Made by a program: the position numbers and the translations under genes
Assembly: GCA_963854835.1 (NCBI GenBank)
Contig: OY978525.1
Location: 1,569,501-1,633,500, forward strand
Direction of reading: 5' to 3'
Source of the DNA: Megamerina dolium
Lineage: Eukaryota > Arthropoda > Insecta > Diptera > Megamerinidae
Length of the DNA stretch: 64,000 bases
Shown here: positions 25,730 to 35,600 of the stretch, one piece after another
Layout: every line of letters begins with the position of its first letter
How positions within the stretch are numbered: position 1 is the stretch's first letter
The notes under the pieces: generated by a model
What the model was told of the DNA's origin: nothing
The model's input: the letters and a program-made list of their open reading frames with translations, nothing else
The model's database searches: none

Positions 25730-27010
25730 ATGTAACTCGATACATAATATTATTTTTACCGACGATCGGATGAAATCGACCCCAACTCCCAATCACAAGA
25801 GTGATTTCGAATGTACATTTTCTGAGTTTTGCATAGAAATATAAAGTAATCCCATTCAGAAGAGTGATTTAAAATGTATATTTTTTGAGTTTTGCATAAA
25901 AATATGAAATTATCGAACTGAAATACTGAAATTAATAATATTATTTTCAACAACGAACATAGAATTTTGAATATGATTGTGATCGGATGAAAACTGCAGC
26001 TATCTGTCATACAAAATTGTGTTTTGAATGTGTATTTTTTGACTTTATTTACGTAAATATAAAGCACTTGAGCTAAAATCCAGCACACACGATTATTTTT
26101 ACCAGGGAATGGAGGAACTAACGACCTCTATAGTCGGATAAAGATTAGTCCTACCTCCCATAGAAAAGTATGTTTTTGAATGTTTGTTTTCTAATTTTCT
26201 GTGCGTAAATATAAAAAATTGAGCTGGAAATTAGTACACAAAGATTATTTTTACCAACGAATTAAAAATTTCACAAACGAACTTAATCGTATGAAGATAA
26301 TGTCTATCGCCCATACAAATGTATGTTTTCGAATATGCATTTTGTGACTTTATTTATGTAAATATGAATGAATTGACCTGAAAATTGGTGTATGCGATTA
26401 TTTTTAACAACGAATTAAAGATTTAACAAATGAACTTAATTGAATGAAGATAACGTCTATCGCCCATACAAATGTATGTTTTCGAACATGCATTTTGTGA
26501 CTTTATTTATGTAAATATGAATGAATTGACCTGAAAATTGGTGTATGAGATTATTTTTACCAAAGGATAGAAGATTTAACAAATGAACTTAATTGGATGA
26601 AGATAACGTCTATCGCCCATACAAATGTATGTTTTCGAATATGCATTTGGTGACTTTATTTATGTAAATATGAATCAATTAAGCTGAAAATTGGTGTATG
26701 AGATTATTTTTACCAACGAATTAAAGATTTCACAAATGAACTTAATCGGATGAAGATAACGTCTATCGCCCATACAAATGTATGTTTTCGAATATGCATT
26801 TGGTGACTTTATTTAAGTAAATATGAATGAATTGCGCTGAAAATTGGTGTATGAGATTATTTTTACCAACGAATTGATGACTTGACGATTTTCTTTTTTT
26901 TAGCAGCGAATGTAAGGGTTTATCAATGTTCATTATCGATTGAAAACCACTCCCATCGTCGCTGCCAAAGTACTTGTATGAATATGTTTTACTGACTTTG
27001 TTCACAATCA
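25730..27010 (-). repeat. Tandem array of repeat family 1, including a regular 153-bp array
   Basis: The block GTCTATCGCCCATACAAATG occurs at 26302, 26455, 26608 and 26761, exactly 153 bp apart, with highly similar sequence between copies. A more diverged unit lies about 154 bp upstream (near 26148), and older ones extend to 25.73 kb. On the - strand the core reads TTTGTATGGGCGATAGACGT, then ATCCGATTAAG, matching the + strand family at 57.6-58.5 kb. No coding capacity. Confidence 0.85.
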
Positions 27011-27183
27011 TAACTAATCAATAAGAATGAACATTGCTAATTATGACAGCATTAATTTCAAATGTAATACATGACTGAGACAATAGTAGATATAATAAGT
27101 AAAATGAGGATTATATGCATACGAGTATATGTCTGCATAATGGGAGGAAAATTTGTATTGCATATAATAATATCAACCATGTA

Positions 27184-28489
27184 AAGGGTTATCCATTTTG
27201 CGGTTTCAAAAGTAAATGTAAATAAAACACATATAACATATTTTTTATCATGATATTTCTTTTTAATTATAAAGTTTAAACGTTGACATTATGTGTGAAA
27301 TACCACATCATTTAAATGACCACCACGCGAATTGTTGCAAGCATTGATTTTTTTGAGGTAATTTTCGACCACTTTTTGACACATATTGGGCGGTATCTCA
27401 GCCATAACGTGACGAATGTTGGTTTTTAGGTGCTCAAGAGTTAAAGGTTTATCTGCATAAACACGGTCTTTCGCGTAGCCCCACAAAAAAAAAGTGAAGC
27501 GGTGTCAAATCGCATGATCTTGGTGTCCACTTGATATCGCCACGACGAGAAATTACGCGGCCAGAAAATTTCTCTTGCAATAAAGCCATATTCGCTCGAG
27601 TTGTGTAGCATGTGGCACCGTCTTGTTGAAACCACATATTCTCTAAGTCGTATTCTTCAATAGCAGGCAAAAAAAAGTCGGTTATAATATGACCATAACG
27701 CTCCGAATTGACGGTGACAGTCGTTCCATCGTCGTTTTCGAAGAAGTAAGGTCCAATCACACCTCCGGACCAAAGAGCGCACCAAGCAGTGACATTTTGT
27801 GGATGTAGTGGCCTCTCTTCAATTACTTGAGGATTCTCAGAACCCCAAATACGACAATTTTGTTTGTTAACATACCCACCGAGTGAGAAATGTGCTTCGT
27901 CGTTGAAGAAAATTTTGTTCGAAAAATCGCCGTCCACCGCCTGTTGTTCAAGCACCCATTCGACGTATCTACGATGTTGTGAATGGTCAGCTGGCTTCAG
28001 TTGTTGTGTGAGCTGGATTTTATATGGATGTAGGTGTAGATCCAAATGCAAAATACGCCATAATGTGCCGTAAGACAGTCCTAATTCCTGAGAACGACGA
28101 GGAATCGACACATTCGGGTCTTCGGCAACACTTTCACTTACAGCAGCGATATTTTCGGTGGTACGAGCAAAACGATGATGCACAGGCCTTACAATATCTG
28201 TAACCGATCCAGTCTCTTCATATTTCTTCACAATTTTGCCAATTGCTTGCGTAGTTGGACGATTATGTAAACCATAATCTCCTCTTAAAGCACGATATGT
28301 GGCTGTGGCAGAATCACCATTTTTGTAGTAGGTTTTTACAATTTTAATGCGTTGTGCGATAGTTAAGCGATCCATTTTCGCAAATGTCAGACTTTGAACT
28401 GAAAAAGAAAGAAATTGTTTTAAGAACTCAGTTTGACAGATGTCGAATTCTAGCCCTATACTTTTGAAACCGCGAAATGGATAACCCTT
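27184..28489 (-). mobile_element. Complete-length rosa-like (DD41D) Tc1/mariner transposon
   Basis: The element of 1306 bp has 29-bp terminal inverted repeats (27184-27212 and 28461-28489, one mismatch; ends AAGGGTTATCC) and is flanked by TA on both sides (27182-27183, 28490-28491), the Tc1/mariner target duplication. It encodes a transposase on the - strand, listed separately. The near-identical ends and nearly open frame suggest a relatively recent insertion. It differs in sequence from the older relative at 13.2 kb. Confidence 0.92.
27289..28375 (-). pseudogene. rosa-like DD41D transposase, single frameshift and mutated catalytic Asp
   Basis: The likely start is the Met at 28375 (MDRLTIAQRIKIVKTYYKNG), because that is where similarity to the family begins; the same frame is open further upstream, but that part runs through and beyond the terminal repeat. 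The N-terminal half is a paired-type DNA-binding region with two helix-turn-helix segments (GKIVKKYEETGS; RRSQELGLSYGTLWRILH). The catalytic core follows: first Asp in FFNDEAHFSLGGYVNKQNC, second in WFQQDGATCY, and LTPLH where the third Asp should be, 41 residues further. Two defects are visible: a one-base gain in a T homopolymer (nine A at 27485-27493 on the + strand) shifts the frame, and the third catalytic Asp is His. The C-terminus continues in the next frame (WGYAKDRVYADKPLTLEHL) to a stop at 27289. Cut-and-paste activity is not expected. Confidence 0.9.
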
Positions 28490-28491
28490 TA

Positions 28492-29930
28492 CAATATATA
28501 CCATACATACATGCGAATAATTATTATTCTTTTCGCCCTTTATTGAATATGTTTTTGTAGTGAAACTTAATTTGTTCTCTTCATCGATATTGAACCATTC
28601 CATGTTACTTTTGTTTCTGCACTTGTTCTCATTGTTTTGTAGTAGTGTGTTGCAACTGTATATGTATATGTTCAACAAAAATACATTGTATTACTTAATG
28701 ACAATGATGTGAATGTTGCACGCGACAGAAGCAAAAATTGGTAGACGGTCGATCGAACACACCAGACAGATGGTCATCTAGCAAACAAGTCAGCTTACAT
28801 TGATATGTGTAAAGGGTGCTTTCTAAGAGGGATCGACTACGTGAAGTTTAAAAAACAAAAAACTTTCCTTCAACAATTATCTAAATGCTACTGTATTGAG
28901 CATCGAATTTTGTTTAAAATGCGCAGCAAAAAAAATCACCCTTTATATATAAAACTTCTACTACATGCTTTAAATGTATCCTTTTGTTTTGTTCGTATTG
29001 TTTTTTGTTTTGGCAATTCTTCTACATCAACTATTATAGTGTCGGTATTTACTACACATACACATGTAGCTGATTGTTGTTATTGTTGCTGTTGTTATTA
29101 ATGATGATAACGACAACGACATCATCGTTGTTGTCCTACTGCTGCTGTTGTTGTTGTTGTTGTTGTTGTTGTTATCGACAATCGTCCGAAATTACAGCCA
29201 CAATTAAAGTCGTGTTTTTCGTTTGTGCTTCGATAAGTTTATTCCGTATTTCCCCCATTTGTTCATATGGTCATCTTCATTCCTTTTTTTCGATTTCTTT
29301 CTGTCTATACCATGGACAAAATCGACTGTCCATCTACAAAAGTATTGTAATGTATCTATATGAATGTGAGTACCTATAGTACATAGTATTGTTGTTGTAT
29401 TGGCAACATTGAACGAATTTCAATGGTTTTGCTTTTTGAATTGCTTTTTTCCGGTGAAATGTTGTAACTTTTCTTACTAACTACTTGTTGTCCACGGTCA
29501 CGATACAGTATACCCCATATACTTACCCATCTACGAGTCGATACAAATTGCTGGTAAATTGTTTTTTGTTAACTTTTGAGCAAAAGTTGATTAACGTGTC
29601 CAACGAATAAAGTTGCAATAATAATAACAATTTCCACTTGTATGTATTGTATTTGTGTGTGTATGAGTCTGATAATTTCTTGCTGTTTTTCAATATATTC
29701 TGTACAGCATAAGAAAAAGAAAAACAAAGTGAATTGAATTGTTATCGAATCTTTCGATTTTACAGATTATATCAATAACATATCATCGTCATCACAATGA
29801 TTTGTGTTGTCGTATACTTTTATAAAATGTCTTAATAAACTCACACTACTCATTAGGTAATTAAATAAATAAAGATTACTTATTTTTGTAATCAATAAAA
29901 TTAAAGTTTTTGCTTGCATTAGTATCAGTA
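28492..29930. other. Non-coding, no gene seen
   Basis: AT-rich with a TTG/TGC tract (29086-29173) and T-rich stretches. The Cys- and Leu-rich frames over the TTG tract are microsatellite translations. Confidence 0.5.
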
Positions 29931-30075
29931 ATATCAAGCCTTGAGGCTTGCCTGTAACTGAGACTTCTAGGGTAATCGGCTTGCAGCCTTCTGCTCAGTG
30001 ACGGAGTTAGCTCGATCACCGATTAACTTCAAAGGACAACCAGAGGGCACCCTCAATTGAAAACAAAAAGAGTAC
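29931..30075. repeat. Small GC-richer block, nature unknown
   Basis: A stretch of about 140 bp, less AT-rich than its surroundings, holds a short hairpin (AAGCCTTGAGGCTT) and ends CAATTGAAAACAAAAAGAGT. Its end resembles that of the block ending near 35590 (CAGCTGGAAACAAAAGGCAC), so both may be remnants of one repeat. Unassigned. Confidence 0.3.
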
Positions 30076-30261
30076 GTTACAATTAATAGTAAGCTTTTCT
30101 GAGAATGTTTTTGTTTTACGTGAAGCACAATAACAATTTGCCAATTTTTTTTTTTAAGAAAATGTGAAAAAGTCCAATAATCCGATATTTCAAAGGTTAG
30201 TCAGTTATATTAGGTACTAAATATCAATAGGATTTGTCAAAATATATACTCTACTATATAT

Positions 30262-31272
30262 AAAGCCGCTTTTGACAGTCCAGTAAGGGATTACCTCTAC
30301 GCAACAATGTCTGTGTTCGGTATTCCTGCAAAGCTCATCCGACTTTGTGGAATGACTCTGCATAACTCCCGTTGTGCAGTGAAAATTGGGAAAGACCTCT
30401 TCCCGCCGTTTAATACCGAACGGGGTTTCAGACAAGGTGATTCGTTATCGTGCGACTTCTTCAATCTTATTATGGAGAAAATAATACGAGCTGCTGATCT
30501 ACGACATAATGGCAATAAAAACTGGCATGCTGTTAGCGTATGCCGATGATATTCACATAATCTACATAAACACACGAGCAGTCAGTGCAGCGTTCTCAGA
30601 GTTGGAAAGAGAGTCGCGTCGAATGGGTCTCACAGTGAACGAGGGCAAAACGAAGTACCTAGCATCAACAAACAAAGGGTCCCAGCGTCTTAGACAGCAC
30701 GTCACTGTTGATAACTACTCTTTTGGATTAGTGAAGGACTTCATCTATTTTGGAACCAGCATTAACACCAGTAATGGCGTCAGCCTGAAGATATGACGAA
30801 GGATCACTCTAGCTAACAGGTGCTACTTTGGACTAAGCAAGCAATTGAGAAGATGGGACCTCTCTCGAGCAACAAAAACCACACTCTACAAGTCTCTCAT
30901 TATGCCTGTCCTTAGATATGGCGCCGAAACTTGGACAATTCCAACTCAGATGAGAGAATGCTTGGAGTTTTCGAGAGAAAAGTCTTACGCAGGATCTTAG
31001 GACCTATTTGCGTTGGTGGCGAGTATCAAATAATGAACAACCATAAGCTGTAAGAGTGCATTAAGAAGAACACGCTCCGGCTAAGAAGGTGTTATATTCA
31101 GAACCCGCTGGTGGACGACGCATAAGAGGAAGACCTAACCTCCGGTGGAAACATCAAGTACTGGAGAATTTGTCAACGCTTGGAATTTCTAACTGGCGCC
31201 AGCTAGCGAAGCATGCTAGATTTGGCCTAAATCGATTTTTGGTTACAATGGCCATATAAGTAAGTAAGTAAT
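30262..31272 (+). mobile_element. RTE-like LINE fragment with reverse-transcriptase active site
   Basis: Reverse transcriptase is readable from KAAFDSPVRDYLYATMSVFG, through RGFRQGDSLSCDFFNLIMEK, to AYADDIHIIYINTRA with the catalytic YADD. Then come MGLTVNEGKTKYLASTNKG, VTVDNYSFGLVKDFIYFGTS, a stop at 30794 in place of Arg, RRITLANRCYFGLSKQL and IMPVLRYGAETWTI. At least one frame change lies near 30510-30540 and more after 30960. The 3' tail is ATATAAGTAAGTAAGTAA (31255-31272), as in the copy at 9.8 kb. The endonuclease and 5' part are missing. Confidence 0.85.
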
Positions 31273-31844
31273 ATATATTTTTTTCAAGGTCGGCTTAAAA
31301 TGGCGTCCATACAAACTATAAGTGACTCATGTGAGCGCTTACTTAAGACCAAAAATGTATTAAAGTAGTACATAGTAAGTTGCAAGCAATTGACTATAAA
31401 TATAGTTAATTTCAATAAATGCAATTTCGTCATAAATTAAAAATTTTATATACAATAAAGGAACAACATTTCAAGGCTCTTGCACGCTAAACCTTACATG
31501 CTTCTGAGTACATTTATGAACTTGTGTCATAATTGAATGCTTCAAAAATGCTAGTTATGCTCAAAATGCAGCATAAAAATAGCGTTCATGCTTTAAGTAC
31601 TGTACTTTGGTTTTAATATTCCCATGGTTTTTATTGTACACTTTGTTACGTATGACACACTACGTATACTGTGCGCCAACTTCCGCATGTAGTGCCAACA
31701 GAACAATAACAATTGCATTTCAACAATGGTCAGCGTATTTTACACAACATTTCCTACCAACTGCTCAACCTACAGTGTAGCTAACTGCTCGTTTAATAGA
31801 CAGGTTGGACATTGTTTCAGTGCTTAACCATGAGCTGAATGAGT

Positions 31845-31875
<31 letters not shown>

Positions 31876-32752
31876 AGTAAGTAGAGGCAAAATGCAATAA
31901 TAGCAGATAGAGTGAGAGAAAGAGTAGGTCAGCAGTCATTAAAGCTGTGGGCAAATAGCAATCATTAACTTTAGCGTGTAACTGCAACAAGCACAAATCA
32001 CAAGTATACGTATGTATATATATTATCCTATATACATATATGTTTATGTACAATAAGTATTATATATGTGCATATATAAAAAGGTGAAAACATTTTATGT
32101 TCGCATTACATTACACATTTTTATTTAAAGCTAACAGCTAACAGCCAACAATTGCCTCAATGCAATAGAATTGAAATGAGTCAAATAACTGCGAATGTAT
32201 CCAGTAACAACAATTAAAGGATATAATTATTGCGACTAATACTATATACGATATACTAATGCTCTTGTCACAGTGGTCATACTACAATAAACCACAACGT
32301 CTCCACTTTCATTAACTTACTGCATAAAACTACTATGTCAATGACTGTAATGATGTTGAATAAAATCACAAAACAATAGTAAATAGGTGATCGAGTCGGA
32401 AGAATATGTATACGTGTACATATACGGCTGAATCGTCAACCTTCAACCAATTGGTCAACCAAATGGCATGCAACGGAAGCGTGAGTGAAAAATGATTCGT
32501 CATTGGTAACAATTGTTGCAATACATAGCTGCTTCGACTGCTATTTCCGTATCATATTGCCTATGTGAATAATATTGATTTGTATGCAAAATAACGTAAA
32601 TGCATAAAATGCGTGAGTGCAACAAGAACAACAATTATAACGTACATAAAATAGTACTTAAACAATAAAAAAAAACAAAATAAAAGGAAAGAAGATTAAA
32701 ATCAACAAACGAATCACAAACGAATGAGTTGGGCTTTCAGAATTTAATATAT
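31273..32752. other. Non-coding, no gene seen
   Basis: AT-rich with a GA run at 31847-31874 and TA/TATG tracts near 32010-32085. No gene. Confidence 0.5.
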
Positions 32753-32766
32753 TTTAATGAAAGCTT

Positions 32767-32978
32767 GTGGCTGCCGTAGTTCAGTGGTTAGTGCATTGGC
32801 CTTTTGATCCGTACGGCTTAGGTTCAATACCCGGACTGTGACAACTTTAATATAGAAAAAATAGGACCCTTCTAATACTGTTCACATTTAACAAACACAA
32901 CAATACTAGAAGGACTACTAGGACCTTTCTGGTCTAAGTGTGTTCTCTCCGAGGACAGCCACCATAATCTAACGTAAC
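32767..32978 (+). mobile_element. tRNA-derived SINE, short variant, copy D, with 14-bp target duplication
   Basis: The tRNA-like head is present (GCCGTAGTTCAGTGGTTAGT; TTAGGTTCAATACCCGG). Most of the central body is absent: the sequence passes from TTTAATATAGAAAAA to GGACCCTTCTAATACTGTTC. The 3' end (GTGTTCTCTCCGAGGACAGC and on) differs from the other copies and has no TTTATT tail. A perfect 14-bp duplication, TTTAATGAAAGCTT, flanks it at 32753-32766 and 32979-32992, which shows that this shorter form inserted as a unit. Confidence 0.88.
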
Positions 32979-33187
32979 TTTAATGAAAGCTTATCGCAGT
33001 AATTTGAGCAGTACCATTCAGAGTTATTTTTCATTTTTAGGAATTAGGACGTGCTTATGTTTTTACAACATTTCAATTTTAAATTCAATATTTTTTTTTC
33101 TCTACTCGATTTTGGAAATATGTACGTCTAAATGGTGGAGGTGGGAAGTAGGCATGATTCGTTAAAATGTTGAGTAGAAAAAATAAT

Positions 33188-33501
33188 AGTTCAATCCCCG
33201 GCTGATGCATAATAAATTTAATATCGAAAAGATTTTTCTTTCGAACGGTACCCACCTGTCGGCAAGCAATTGGCAATTCTTCTGACAGTAACAACTTGCC
33301 ATGAAAATTCTTCTAAAAGAACTCTGTGACAAAGCTCAGAAAAAGTGATGTCACAAGGGTTCTGCCGTTCGGAACCGGCTAAAATAAGTAGGTCCCTTCT
33401 AATACTGTCCAAAATTTAACACGCACAGCAGTAATTAAAGAGAAGCTCGGCCAATGAGACCTTCGGGGCTTTAAGTTATTTATTTTTTTTTTTTTTTTTA
33501 G
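33188..33501 (+). mobile_element. tRNA-derived SINE, 5'-truncated copy E, with 11-bp target duplication
   Basis: The copy starts inside the B box (AGTTCAATCCCCGGCTGATG) and lacks the A box. Body and end (CTTTAAGTTATTTATTTTTTT) follow the family. GAAAAAATAAT flanks it at 33177-33187 and 33502-33512, so the truncation arose at insertion, as in LINE-type target-primed integration. Confidence 0.88.
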
Positions 33502-33639
33502 GAAAAAATAATGGGATTCATTCATATATTTCACTTTTCTAGAAGCAATCCCACCGCAGCTATGAGCTAGTTGGGCATTTTTTTGGGTCAATTTTGTATG
33601 GCATTTCGCATAGGTGGTCATTGATATATTTACAATATA

Positions 33640-33805
33640 TGATGGTCTATGTTAACATCAATATTGTTGAGGACAGCTCCCAGGAGGTTCGGGTATAATG
33701 TGGAGAAGGACAAATTAAAGGGAGTCGACCTTACTTTTCACCGCTCAAGGGATGATCCCACAGCATTTTCAGCTGTCTTTAAGTTCGTTTTTTAGAGAAG
33801 AGTAT
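33640..33805 (+). repeat. Repeat family 2 unit
   Basis: A GGGTATAATGTGGAGAAGGA-type phrase with AAATTAAAGGGAGTCGACCT and CACCGCTCAAGGGATGATCC matches the unit layout of the 4.3-5.0 kb array. Confidence 0.4.
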
Positions 33806-34060
33806 TATTATTATTAACAGATCCTTATGCATTGCGACCAGACTTGATCTATTGTATAGTCTCTGGGTAACCCTTAATTTTCAGGCATTTAATAAATTTC
33901 AGCACTTTGTTGGGTTCACAATTTATATGGAAGCACTGTACTATCACCAAAATGGTTAAGTCTTTGTCTGCCAAAAGCTTTGCATTCACAGAGAATGTGG
34001 ATCTAACTTCTTTAAGTGGTATCCGCGGCTGCGGTGGCCTGTAAAATAGCCACAAAGAAT
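33806..34060 (-). mobile_element. I/R1-like LINE 3' end, reversed
   Basis: Read on the - strand, the C-terminal frame ends NKVLKFIKCLKIKGYPETIQ and stops, then GGTCGCAATGCATAAGG and an AATAATAATA tail (33806-33818 on + as TATTATTATTATT). The C-terminus (LKFI-) and the GGTCGCARTGCA tail are the same as in the copies at 21.6 and 24.6 kb. Only this short 3' piece is present. Confidence 0.65.
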
Positions 34061-34229
34061 ACGTAGGTCAGTTCTACCAAACGTGAGTATCTTTTTAGAT
34101 ATCCCTTTATTTGGGATTAGGAACTGGTTTGCTTGATGCTGCCCTATACTATTGAGCCAGTGTTCTGCAAATTTTAAGACAAGAATAAGTCAAGAATATT
34201 TGGAAGAAATGTTTTGGTAAAAAATATAA

Positions 34230-34445
34230 AGGAGTTGGTTATATATTTTAACCTCCTGGAAGCACTCCTGTAGTGATAGAAGAGAATTTATTTAATTGAA
34301 AATTTTGCCGGGTGCCCTCTGATGGCTTGATATAGCGACTAATTAAGAAAACGTTGACGGGAAAAAATTAATGGGGTTAAGACATACAATTTACCACACT
34401 AGGGCGACTCCTGACCAGCGATGAGGTTGTTTGCAGATGTTTCTA
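34230..34445 (+). repeat. Repeat family 2 unit
   Basis: GGGTGCCCTCTGATGGCTTG, GGGAAAAAATTAATGGGGTT and CACTAGGGCGACTCC reproduce the family 2 order. Diverged. Confidence 0.4.
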
Positions 34446-34899
34446 TCTTTCTTTTTAACTTTGACCTCGAGTTGGCATCAGTTTTGCTGTTACAACCTTG
34501 TACATATTTAACTACATACACTCTATAAAGCATTAAAATATTCAACGTACCAACAATAAACAAACCATAGCAAATATGTGTATCATAGAAAAGTTAATTT
34601 GATGCTTCTTCTTCTCCTTATTGTCATCATACAGTAATATGATTAGATGTATACACACATATACATACTCGTGTAGTCAGTCGCTATGACGACAGAGAAA
34701 GAGGAAATAAACAAATGAATTTTCACTAAACGTAGTATCGTAGGAATTTTACACTACATAATTCTCAAATGCTTTATATATGGAGATATACTAAAGTTGT
34801 ATGACTTGCTAACGTAAGGCATGGGAAAAAAAGGGTAATAAACCTTACAAATCGCTTGGTCGAGTAAGCAGTAACCTGACATACTAAGTTGCAATGATC

Positions 34900-35600
34900 T
34901 TGAGAAATTTTTGAAATCGGCCAGTTCGAATAGCCTGCTATCCGAATGAGTACTCTTATAGTCGAGTGGGCATTAATCGTTATACGACTATAAGTAGTTC
35001 TTGCCTTAAACGAGGCAGTCTGTCTTCGATCGCTCGCTTATAGCAACCGCCTGCGAGCCATAGGCTCTGCCCGGAGTAATTTTGACCAACCGTATATACC
35101 AGGAGCAGCCATCCGCCACCCCGTTGGTTGTTCCTATATATATTGCTAAAAGGTCTCCCTCTTCTAGGTGTGAGGCCAGGGTGTTGGATTCAGGAGACCC
35201 CTGCATTAGGCTACCCTACACAACTATCAGTCGCTTGGAGGCCTCTGCTGAGGCGGATCTGCCAGACGACTGACTCATTAGGTGCGACCAGGTGGCACTG
35301 GTCAATCCCAAAAATCCTCATTGTACCAGTAAGGTTAGGTATTCCAGTTAGGCATAAAAATAAGAAATAGAATTTGTATTGAAATTGTAAAGAAAGAAAG
35401 GAAAATAAAACAAAGTAGTAGTAGTTCCATTGATACCGAGCTGAACATTCTTCTAGTGTCGGTGAATTGATTGCCAATAGGCAATCGTATGGAATTCGGT
35501 CCTCCTCCTACAACAAGATTTTTTACGCTGCTATCTTGTTTGACCCTCGCTGACTGAGTAATACCTCAGCTGGAAACAAAAGGCACGCGTTATGATAATA
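34900..35600. other. GC-richer block of unknown origin
   Basis: About 600 bp with base composition unlike its AT-rich surroundings. It contains GCTTATAGCAACCGCCTGCG, CCGCCACCCCGTTGGTTG and GGCCTCTGCTGAGGCGGATC. Open frames of 60-88 codons exist on both strands, but none resembles a family I know. Its end (AACAAAAGGCACGCGTTA, near 35576-35593) is reminiscent of the small block at 29.93 kb. It could be a LINE 5' or 3' untranslated region or a decayed gene; unresolved. Confidence 0.35.

Noticed and set aside
29074..29379. Leu/Cys-rich frame of 101 codons
   Set aside because: It follows a TTG/TGC repeat and then AT-rich sequence; no domain, no splice sites.
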